13,099 nucleotides of DNA, from NCBI GenBank assembly GCA_938004015.1, contig CALKWU010000019.1, forward strand, positions 1-13,099. The letters run 5' to 3'. The DNA comes from an uncultured Oceanobacillus sp. (GTDB taxonomy: Bacteria > Bacillota > Bacilli > Bacillales > Amphibacillaceae). Numbering within the stretch: position 1 is the first letter of the stretch; each line of letters opens with the position of its first letter. Positions 7,584-13,099 of the stretch are shown one piece after another. A model generated the notes under the pieces. It was not told where the DNA came from. It worked only from the letters and a program-made list of their open reading frames with translations, and made no database searches. The translations under genes and the position numbers were made by a program.

Positions 7584-7612
7584 ATTATATTCTATTCTTT
7601 CATACAATTCAA
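7584..7612 (-). promoter_or_regulatory. Promoter of the sugar importer operon
   Basis: On the minus strand a -35 TTGAAT (7607-7612) is separated by 17 bp from a consensus -10 TATAAT (7584-7589). The predicted start is near 7577, giving a leader of about 140 bases that contains two AraR-like boxes, a cre site and the AAGGAGGT ribosome site. Confidence 0.78.
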
Positions 7613-7643
7613 TAAGTAAATGAAAGAAAATAAAACTTTTTTT

Positions 7644-7674
7644 AAAAACCACCCAGTACAATTGGGTAGTTTTT
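7644..7674 (-). terminator. Intrinsic terminator of araR
   Basis: In minus-strand RNA AAAAACUACCCA pairs with UGGGUGGUUUUU (one U-G pair) around a loop of seven bases (7656-7662), ending in five U. It begins six bases after the araR stop and lies upstream of the importer promoter, insulating the two transcripts. Confidence 0.8.
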
Positions 7675-7680
7675 ACTAAG

Positions 7681-8802
7681 TCACTTATTCTTGACCTTTA
7701 ACTTGCCGACTTTTTTAGTAGATTCGCGGATTGTAAGCTCTGGTGTGAACACAACTGACTTGACCTTATAATCAGTAATACTTCTTTCCTTAATGAGCTC
7801 CATAATTATGTCAGCCGCTGTTTCCCCCATTTTACTTTTGGGATGGACAACTGAAGTCAATTTCACTTCGGTCAGATCCGCAAATAATGAATCATCGTAA
7901 CCAACAATCGATAAATCATCAGGTATCTGCGTTCCAGTCTCTCGTACAACTTCCAAAAGACTCATTGCCAGTTCATCATTGTAACAAACAACCGCTGTAA
8001 AAGACTGATCCTGTTTTTCTAATAATGATTTAAATTTCTCCACAGGTTCAGTTCTTTTATTTTCTGTTTCATACGTGATGATATTGTTAGGATTAATTGG
8101 AATCTGATGTTCCCGATGAGCTTTCAAGTAGCCTTTCATACGCTTCGTTCCTTGTGCGTCATCTGCCTTAAAAAAACCAAGAATATTTTCATGTCCAAGT
8201 TTGATCAAGTGTTCTGTTTGCATATAGCCGCCTTGCTCATCGTCCATAATAATTCTTACCGGCTCTAATTCGTCATAATAGGCATGAATCATGAGATAAG
8301 GAATACCAAGCCGTTCCATTTCCAAATAAAAATTAATGTTTGGATTAGAATAAGCACTTTTCGTCGGCTCGACAATGACACCATCAAAATTTTGTGACAG
8401 TATTTTCATTAGTATATCCTTTTCGTTTTCATGGTCATTATTTGTACTGAAAAGACTTACTTGATAACCGTTTTCACTCAACCTGGCCTCAGCACCCCGA
8501 ATAATCGAAGGGAAAATATAATCCGAAATATACGTAGTCACAATGGCAATATTTTTGTTATTAGTGTTTGCATTCTTGTTCTCTTCAGCACTGCGATCCG
8601 CACAAAACGTTCCTGAACCTTGTTGGCGATACAGCCAACCTTCTGTAACCAAGTCACCTATCGCCAAGCGCACGGTATGTCGACTGACTCCAAATTGTTT
8701 CATCAGTTCACTTTCAGATTTTATTTTTTGATGCGGTTGATAAGTGCCATCCAAGATTTTTGATTTGATAAAATCCTTCACAATACTATATTTTGTTTTC
8801 AT
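7681..8802 (-). CDS. araR: Arabinose operon repressor AraR (GntR-type DNA-binding domain, LacI-type sensor)
   Basis: Represses L-arabinose genes and is released when the sugar binds. The 373 residues have the chimeric layout of Bacillus AraR. A GntR winged helix-turn-helix occupies about 3-68 (ESELMKQFGVSRHTVRLAIGDLV, then QGSGTF). A charged, asparagine-rich linker (70-83) leads to a LacI/periplasmic-binding-like sensor (about 84-362, for example NIAIVTTYISDYIFPSIIRG and IVGYDDS). The ATG at 8802 is chosen: GAGGTG (8808-8813) is five bases upstream, while the in-frame GTG at 8805 is too close. Its own promoter region carries an AraR box, so autorepression is likely. It sits between the catabolic operon and the importer operon, both of which carry AraR-like boxes. 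Confidence 0.94.
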   Translation of the reverse strand: MKTKYSIVKDFIKSKILDGTYQPHQKIKSESELMKQFGVSRHTVRLAIGDLVTEGWLYRQQGSGTFCADRSAEENKNANTNNKNIAIVTTYISDYIFPSIIRGAEARLSENGYQVSLFSTNNDHENEKDILMKILSQNFDGVIVEPTKSAYSNPNINFYLEMERLGIPYLMIHAYYDELEPVRIIMDDEQGGYMQTEHLIKLGHENILGFFKADDAQGTKRMKGYLKAHREHQIPINPNNIITYETENKRTEPVEKFKSLLEKQDQSFTAVVCYNDELAMSLLEVVRETGTQIPDDLSIVGYDDSLFADLTEVKLTSVVHPKSKMGETAADIIMELIKERSITDYKVKSVVFTPELTIRESTKKVGKLKVKNK

Positions 8803-8822
8803 CACGACACCTCAGTTAAGTT

Positions 8823-8838
8823 AGTTGAACGTACAAGT
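8823..8838 (-). promoter_or_regulatory. AraR operator box in front of araR
   Basis: AGTTGAACGTACAAGT differs from ATTTGTACGTACAAAT at three of sixteen positions. It lies between the predicted araR -10 and the araR ribosome site, about four to nineteen bases into the transcript, consistent with autorepression. Only one box is seen here, unlike the pairs at the other two promoters. Confidence 0.72.
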
Positions 8839-8848
8839 CCCTCCTTTT

Positions 8849-8857
8849 ATCATACCA
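8849..8857 (-). promoter_or_regulatory. Extended -10 promoter of araR
   Basis: On the minus strand TGGTATGAT gives a TGn extension followed by TATGAT, one base from TATAAT. No good -35 is seen 16-18 bp upstream, as is usual for extended -10 promoters. A perfect A/T inverted repeat (TTTAATA 8863-8869 with TATTAAA 8877-8883) lies just upstream. Confidence 0.5.
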
Positions 8858-8968
8858 AAATGTTTAATAAAAATACTATTAAAGTGGATCCGACTTTTCG
8901 TAATATGCTTTGTAAGCTTGGGATTTTCTAAACTTCAAATCAATTTTCCTCACCTTATCAGTTCTCTG

Positions 8969-10561
8969 CTATCCCTGTTTCAACACCTCAATTGCTGTAC
9001 GTTCAATGGCTAATATAGAGTGGTATCGTTCCATATAAGCAGTAAAACTTTCTACCCCTGTATCGGAAGGTTCGACTGTGTGGATCTGTTCATCAACAAA
9101 CACCTTTTGATACAAAAATTTTTCCAAGGATAAACCATCATTATTTCGGGCATAGGCTGCCAACAAAGCCATGCCCCAAGGGCCCCCCTCACCCGCTGTA
9201 CTCATGACAGAAACTGGGACTTGAAGCGCATCAGCCACTAACTGCTGACCTACTTTTTCAGTTTTAAAGAACCCCCCATGTCCTAACATATAGTCAATTT
9301 GCACATTCTCTTTATCAATCAACAAATCCATTCCAATTTTCAAGGTAGCTAGAGCAGAGTATATATGAGTCCTCATGAAATTAGGTAATGTCAGCTTACT
9401 ATCAGGCATTCGAACAAATAGCGGACGACCTTCATCAAATTTTGTAATGGGCTCTCCTGAATAATAATTGCAACTAATTAATTTTCCTGCATCATGATCT
9501 GCTTCCATTGCTTTTTGGAAAAGTAGAGTAAACAACTCACCTTCATCTACTTCATGGCCAAAAGCTTCTAAGACTTCTGCAAAAAGGCTGGCCCAAGCAT
9601 TAATATCCGAAGTGAAATTGTTGCAATGAACCATTGCCACTGGTTTTCCGGTAGGTGTCGCAACGACATCGATTTCCATATAATAATTTTCAAGCGGTTT
9701 TTCCAGTACAACCATGGAAAAAACGGAAGTGCCAGCTGAAATATTCCCTGTGGATTCCTCTATGCTGTTTGTAGCCACCATCCCCGTACCCGCATCACCT
9801 TCTGGCGGACAAAACGGGATTCCTGCCTGTAGATTTCCTTGAGGATCCAACAAGTTGGCTCCTTCCTTTGTTAATCGTCCCGCTTGAACACCTGCTGGCT
9901 GAACTTTTGGGAATATGTCTTCTAAAGTCCACGGATAGTCATATTTTTCTATAAGATCATTGAATTGTTTCATCATTCGACTATCAAAGTCCATCGTTTC
10001 ACTATCTACTGGAAACATTCCGGCCGCTTCGCCTATTCCGACGACTTTCTCACCCGTTAATTTCCAATGGACATATCCTGCTAAGGTAGTCAAGTAGTTA
10101 ATATCAGCGATATGTTCCTCACCATTTAAAATCGCTTGGTAAAGATGGGCAATGCTCCATCTTTGTGGAATATTAAACTGAAAAAGCGAAGTCAATTCTT
10201 CGGCAGCCTGTTCCGTTGTAGTATTTCTCCAAGTTCGAAAAGCTGCCAGTTGTTCACCTTTGACATCAAACGGCAAATAACCGTGCATCATAGCAGATAT
10301 CCCAATTGAACCAACCTTAGTTAGTAGTACACCATATTTTTCTTCAACCTCATTCGATAATTTTTGAAATGCAGCTTGCAAACCGCTCCATACGTCTTCC
10401 ATCCGATATGTCCAAATGCCATTCTCAAAGCGGTTCTCCCAACTAAATTCCCCACTTGCAATGGGAAGAAAATCGGGGCCAATCAACATTGCTTTTATAC
10501 GAGTCGATCCGAGTTCTATCCCGAGGGCAGTTTCATCAAGATTTAATGATCTATTCCCCAT
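8969..10561 (-). CDS. FGGY-family carbohydrate kinase, probable L-ribulokinase of non-AraB type
   Basis: Probably phosphorylates L-ribulose to L-ribulose-5-phosphate, filling the gap between AraA and AraD. The 530 residues have FGGY kinase landmarks: an N-terminal phosphate loop GIELGSTRIK (14-23), MMHGYLPFD (91-99), WRNTTTEQAA (111-120), NIPQRWSIAHLYQAI (130-144), the catalytic aspartate in EGDAGTG (Asp256), and a C-terminal ATP region GHGGFF (427-432) with AGEGGPWGMAL (456-466). It lacks the N-terminal pattern of Bacillus or E. coli AraB (VDFGTxSGR or LDFGSDSVR) and is shorter than the roughly 560-residue AraB. It resembles kinases of clostridia, where a ribulokinase called AraK distinct from AraB is known; that match is from memory. 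ATG 10561 follows AAGGAGT (10569-10575); the GTG at 10570 overlaps that site. No strong terminator follows, so some read-through into araR is possible. Confidence 0.85.
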   Translation of the reverse strand: MGNRSLNLDETALGIELGSTRIKAMLIGPDFLPIASGEFSWENRFENGIWTYRMEDVWSGLQAAFQKLSNEVEEKYGVLLTKVGSIGISAMMHGYLPFDVKGEQLAAFRTWRNTTTEQAAEELTSLFQFNIPQRWSIAHLYQAILNGEEHIADINYLTTLAGYVHWKLTGEKVVGIGEAAGMFPVDSETMDFDSRMMKQFNDLIEKYDYPWTLEDIFPKVQPAGVQAGRLTKEGANLLDPQGNLQAGIPFCPPEGDAGTGMVATNSIEESTGNISAGTSVFSMVVLEKPLENYYMEIDVVATPTGKPVAMVHCNNFTSDINAWASLFAEVLEAFGHEVDEGELFTLLFQKAMEADHDAGKLISCNYYSGEPITKFDEGRPLFVRMPDSKLTLPNFMRTHIYSALATLKIGMDLLIDKENVQIDYMLGHGGFFKTEKVGQQLVADALQVPVSVMSTAGEGGPWGMALLAAYARNNDGLSLEKFLYQKVFVDEQIHTVEPSDTGVESFTAYMERYHSILAIERTAIEVLKQG

Positions 10562-10578
10562 CGATTTCACTCCTTCAT

Positions 10579-10598
10579 CCGATAGATATTAGTATCGG
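10579..10598 (-). other. Small hairpin just before the kinase ribosome site
   Basis: CCGATA (10579-10584) and TATCGG (10593-10598) form a 6-bp stem with an 8-base loop. It lies in the 82-base gap between araA and the kinase gene, three bases from the ribosome site at 10569-10575. It may affect message processing or kinase translation; nothing in it looks like a terminator. Confidence 0.4.
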
Positions 10599-10643
10599 TA
10601 CAGAAATCTTTTACTCTATTAAACATATAGGTGTTCATTAGCA

Positions 10644-12068
10644 TTATTTTATGACGACAAACTCCAAGTCCATCATTTTGGCCCAATCTATCATCTGCTG
10701 AACGGATAAGGACAACGAAACTACCGTATGATGCCCTCCACCAGCTTCAATCCACTTAGTGACTCCTTCTTTAAAGTTAGGATATGGCTTCCAAATGACA
10801 CGAGCAACCGGAAGATTCGGTGCTTCATCCTTTGGCACCTCTGTTTCAACTTCATTTATCATGAGGCGATAGTGTGTTCCTAAGTCAAGCATCGACGCAA
10901 CGACACCTTTTCCAGCTTTCCCATCAAAAACTAGACGTGCCGGATCTTCTTTACCACCGATACTCAACGGTTGGACAACGACTTGCGGTTTCGTTTCCGC
11001 CAATGTAGGATCGACCTCCAACATATGGGACTGTAAAATGTATTCATTTCCTTCCGTTAAGTTGTACGTATAATCTTCCATGAAGCCTGTCGCTTTATTT
11101 TGTGACATTATTTTCATGAGTCGACTTAAAGCGGCGGTTTTCCAATCGCCTTCACCGGCAAATCCATACCCTTGCATATTTAATCTTTGAACAGCCATCC
11201 CTGGTAGTTGTTTCATTCCATGGAGATCTTCAAAGTTTGTTGTAAATGCTGTGTAGCCACCTTTTTGTAAAAAGTTTTTCAATCCAATTTCAATTTTTAT
11301 TTGTTCTTTCACTTGATTCGTAAAATACTCGGGATCATTTTCACCATAATCAAAGTGATATAAAGACTTACACTCTTCATAAACAGCTTGTATCTCATCT
11401 TCGGTTACTTTTTGCATTTCTTCCACTAAATCACCGATACCGTAATAATCGACGGTCCAGCCGAATTGAATGGCAGCTTCCACCTTGTCCCCTTCTGTCA
11501 CAGCGACATTCCTCATATTGTCACCAAACCGAGCCACTTTAATATGATGACTTTCAATAAATCCAACCGCGGAAACCATCCACTCCGATATTTCACGTTG
11601 AATCGATTCATCTTTCCAATGGCCGACAACAATCTTATTATTTTTTCTTAATCGAGCATTGATGAAGCCATACTCCCTATCGCCATGCGCACTTTGATTC
11701 AAATTCATAAAATCCATATCAATCGTTTGCCATGGTATTTCAATATTGAACTGTGTTGCAAAATGCAATAAAGGTTTTTGTAAGATTTTAGTTCCTTGAA
11801 TCCACATTTTCGCAGGTGAGAAAGTATGCATCCAAGTAATCACACCAGCTACTTTATCTTGATAATTGACTTCCTTCATTACCGCAGTAATTTCTTCTGA
11901 AGTTGTAACCACTTGTTTAAAAATAAGAGGATAAGGGAGTTTTCCGTATTTATTTAACCCTTCGACAATTTTGCTAGCATGTTCGCGCACTTGTCTTAAC
12001 GTTTCTTCCCCGTACAAGTGTTGGCTTCCAACAATAAACCAAAATTCTTTTTCACCGATTTTCAACAT
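10644..12068 (-). CDS. araA: L-arabinose isomerase
   Basis: Converts L-arabinose to L-ribulose, the first catabolic step, using a divalent metal (Mn) in the cytosol. At 474 residues it is slightly shorter than the roughly 496 of Bacillus subtilis. The opening KEFWFIVGSQHLYGEETL (7-24) is diagnostic. Metal and catalytic residues fall where expected: Glu306 in GFAGEGDWK, Glu331 in FMEDYTY, His348 in LQSHMLE and His447 in GGGHHT. The frame is open four codons upstream to a GTG at 12080. The ATG at 12068 (MLKIGEKEFWF) matches the family start. Its ribosome site AAGGAAG (12080-12086) is eleven bases away, rather long, so an in-frame TTG at 12074 is a possible alternative. It follows araD by 22 bases. 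Confidence 0.97.
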   Translation of the reverse strand: MLKIGEKEFWFIVGSQHLYGEETLRQVREHASKIVEGLNKYGKLPYPLIFKQVVTTSEEITAVMKEVNYQDKVAGVITWMHTFSPAKMWIQGTKILQKPLLHFATQFNIEIPWQTIDMDFMNLNQSAHGDREYGFINARLRKNNKIVVGHWKDESIQREISEWMVSAVGFIESHHIKVARFGDNMRNVAVTEGDKVEAAIQFGWTVDYYGIGDLVEEMQKVTEDEIQAVYEECKSLYHFDYGENDPEYFTNQVKEQIKIEIGLKNFLQKGGYTAFTTNFEDLHGMKQLPGMAVQRLNMQGYGFAGEGDWKTAALSRLMKIMSQNKATGFMEDYTYNLTEGNEYILQSHMLEVDPTLAETKPQVVVQPLSIGGKEDPARLVFDGKAGKGVVASMLDLGTHYRLMINEVETEVPKDEAPNLPVARVIWKPYPNFKEGVTKWIEAGGGHHTVVSLSLSVQQMIDWAKMMDLEFVVIK

Positions 12069-12090
12069 TTCCAAACACACTTCCTTTGCA

Positions 12091-12792
12091 TTAATTGTTA
12101 TCTTGTCCGTAGTATGCAGTTTCTCCGTGTTTTCTGAGATAATGTTTATCTAACAATTCACCCTTCATTTCAACGTTATTCGGATTCAATTGAATGGTAT
12201 GATAGGCCATTTCTGCAATTTTCTCCAAAACGACGGCATGGTAGACAGCATTTGCCGGAGATTCTCCCCATGTAAACGGCCCATGATCATTTACAAGAAC
12301 TCCAGGCATTTGATTCGGATCGATTTGCCGTTCTCGGAACGTTTCGAGAATCACCGAACCGGTCTGTTTTTCGTAATCAATTTTGATTTCATCTGATTTC
12401 ATTTGCCGAGTGACTGGAATGGAACCATAAAAGTAATCCCCATGTGTCGTTCCTGCTGCAGGGATATCCATTCCTGCTTGTGCAAACGAAACCGCCCACG
12501 GTGAATGGGTGTGCACAATTCCTTTTATATCGGGAAATCCTTTATACAATTCGAGATGTGTCGCCGTATCACTTGATGGTTTTAATTCCCCTTCAACGGC
12601 ATTTCCATCTAAATCCACAACGACCATATCATCCGGCGACAAGTCTTCATACTCGACTCCACTTGGTTTAATGACTACATAGCCGTTTTTTCTGTCTATC
12701 CCGCTCACATTTCCCCATGTAAAAGTAACCAAATTGTACTTAGGAAGTAGCATGTTAGCTTCATAAACTTCCTTTTTCAATTCTTTCAGCAC
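12091..12792 (-). CDS. araD: L-ribulose-5-phosphate 4-epimerase
   Basis: Converts L-ribulose-5-phosphate to D-xylulose-5-phosphate, which enters the pentose phosphate pathway. The 233 residues match the class II aldolase/epimerase family, usually about 230 residues. TFTWGNVSGIDR (23-34) and IKPSGVEYEDL (41-51) are diagnostic. Zinc ligands are His94 and His96 in VHTHSPW and His170 in NDHGPF. The proposed acid/base residues Asp119 (THGDYF) and Tyr228 (ETAYYG) are present. The start is GTG 12792, with AAAGGAG (12802-12808) nine bases upstream; an ATG at 12797 is out of frame and stops at once. First gene of araD-araA-kinase, an order in which the epimerase leads. Confidence 0.97.
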   Translation of the reverse strand: MLKELKKEVYEANMLLPKYNLVTFTWGNVSGIDRKNGYVVIKPSGVEYEDLSPDDMVVVDLDGNAVEGELKPSSDTATHLELYKGFPDIKGIVHTHSPWAVSFAQAGMDIPAAGTTHGDYFYGSIPVTRQMKSDEIKIDYEKQTGSVILETFRERQIDPNQMPGVLVNDHGPFTWGESPANAVYHAVVLEKIAEMAYHTIQLNPNNVEMKGELLDKHYLRKHGETAYYGQDNN

Positions 12793-12810
12793 CTCATCTC
12801 ACTCCTTTGC

Positions 12811-12826
12811 ACTTGTACGTACTTTT
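12811..12826 (-). promoter_or_regulatory. AraR-like operator box in the araD leader
   Basis: ACTTGTACGTACTTTT (plus strand) keeps the TTGTACGTAC core of the AraR box with two mismatches in the far half. It sits in the leader, about 60-75 bases after the predicted start and directly upstream of the araD ribosome site. Its centre is 92 bp from the promoter box, a distance that could allow looping or a roadblock. Confidence 0.65.
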
Positions 12827-12873
12827 GAATTAATGATTTAATGCTGGATAGTTATAATGAATTCAGAGTTCAA

Positions 12874-12888
12874 TTGAAACGCTTTCAA
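12874..12888 (-). promoter_or_regulatory. cre-like palindrome at the araD start site
   Basis: TTGAAA and TTTCAA flank a central CGC (minus strand GCG). This is a perfect 6-bp inverted repeat resembling a CcpA cre (TGAAAGCGCTTTCA type) but one base shorter in the middle. It overlaps the predicted transcription start near 12886. CcpA binding is plausible but weaker than for a full cre. Confidence 0.45.
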
Positions 12889-12892
12889 TAAC

Positions 12893-12921
12893 ATCTTATC
12901 TTAGTTATACGTACATGTCAA
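12893..12921 (-). promoter_or_regulatory. Promoter of the araD-araA-kinase operon
   Basis: A consensus -35 TTGACA (12916-12921) is separated by 17 bp from a -10 TAAGAT (12893-12898) on the minus strand. The predicted start is near 12886, giving a leader of about 94 bases. An AraR box fills the spacer and overlaps the -35. Confidence 0.8.
12903..12918 (-). promoter_or_regulatory. AraR operator box between -35 and -10 of the araD promoter
   Basis: AGTTATACGTACATGT (plus strand) keeps the ACGTACA core and the outer TT of the AraR box. It lies in the promoter spacer, so bound AraR should exclude RNA polymerase. Confidence 0.65.
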
Positions 12922-12935
12922 TTATGTTTTTGCTT

Positions 12936-12951
12936 GAATGTACGAACAATT
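12936..12951 (-). promoter_or_regulatory. AraR-like operator box upstream of the araD promoter
   Basis: GAATGTACGAACAATT (plus strand) keeps TGTACG and ACAA of the AraR box. Its centre is 33 bp from that of the box at 12903-12918, the same spacing as the pair in the importer leader, which supports it despite three mismatches. Confidence 0.55.
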
Positions 12952-13099
12952 TATTGTGATTTAGAGGCAGTAATTGTACTTTATAGAAGAATGAGGTTTA
13001 AGCTATAGGCTATATGTTGTTAATCATGATGTTTCATCAAAAAATCCTAAAAAAACACCGGACGTACGGTTCTCGTCGACAACGGTTCAACCTTTTGAG
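12952..13099. other. Intergenic stretch with no recognised gene at the right edge
   Basis: No reading frame with a credible start and ribosome site is seen. Contents noted: a lone AraR half site AATTGTAC (12972-12979), a small inverted repeat TGATG/CATCA (13027-13039), and a more GC-rich block (13057-13092) with the near palindrome ACCGGACGTACGGT (13057-13070). Read on the minus strand, that palindrome is followed by seven T. The block could be a weak terminator, the 3' end of a minus-strand gene cut by the window, or an element remnant. Confidence 0.4.

Noticed and set aside
7467..7661. A 64-codon minus-strand frame upstream of the binding-protein gene
   Set aside because: It runs through the araR terminator, promoter, operators and cre, has no ribosome site and no family resemblance.
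8825..9013. A 62-codon plus-strand frame across the araR promoter and the end of the kinase gene
   Set aside because: It overlaps regulatory sites and a real gene, with no ribosome site or family resemblance.
12972..12979. Further AraR box upstream of the araD promoter
   Set aside because: Only one half site (AATTGTAC) is present; the other half does not match.
13057..13070. ACCGGACGTACGGT as an AraR operator
   Set aside because: It shares only the ACGTAC centre; the flanking TTG/CAA positions are C and G.

Overview
The window looks like a chromosomal sugar-utilisation region of a low-GC Gram-positive bacterium of the Bacillaceae type. This rests on the AraR-type (GntR/LacI chimera) regulator with TTGTACGTACAA-like operators, the Firmicutes-type GalT, AAGGAGG ribosome sites, cre-like CcpA sites, and TTG/GTG starts behind strong ribosome sites. 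Family assignments come from reading the proteins; no database search was run. The genus cannot be fixed from sequence alone.

Layout: (1) 1-2169, plus strand: the 3' part of galT (cut by the window edge) and galM, the tail of a Leloir galactose operon. It ends at a bidirectional terminator (about 2177-2217). (2) 2220-3380, minus strand: a ROK-family repressor, followed upstream (3410-3481) by a large AT-rich palindrome that is probably its own operator. (3) 3567-7439, minus strand: a three-gene sugar ABC importer of the ChvE-GguA-GguB (MmsA/MmsB) type, ordered binding lipoprotein, twin ATPase, permease. It has a clear promoter near 7584-7612, two AraR-like boxes, a downstream cre and a terminator at 3492-3533. 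(4) 7681-8802, minus strand: araR with its own extended -10 promoter, AraR box and terminator. (5) 8969-12792, minus strand: araD, araA and an FGGY sugar kinase that occupies the ribulokinase slot but does not look like classical AraB. It is driven by a strong promoter near 12893-12921 with AraR boxes and a cre-like palindrome. (6) 12793-13099: the regulatory region plus about 140 bases with no confident gene.

How it works together: L-arabinose probably enters through the ChvE-type importer. AraA converts it to L-ribulose, the kinase phosphorylates it, and AraD epimerises L-ribulose-5-phosphate to D-xylulose-5-phosphate. AraR represses the enzymes, the importer and itself, and CcpA probably adds glucose repression.

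The most notable signals are regulatory. Two promoters carry AraR-like box pairs with the same 33-bp centre-to-centre spacing but placed differently relative to the start site. In the importer leader the two boxes form an 11-bp inverted repeat that would become a hairpin at the extreme 5' end of the mRNA. I saw no mobile element, CRISPR array, tRNA or rRNA, and no clear sign of an entirely new multi-gene system.
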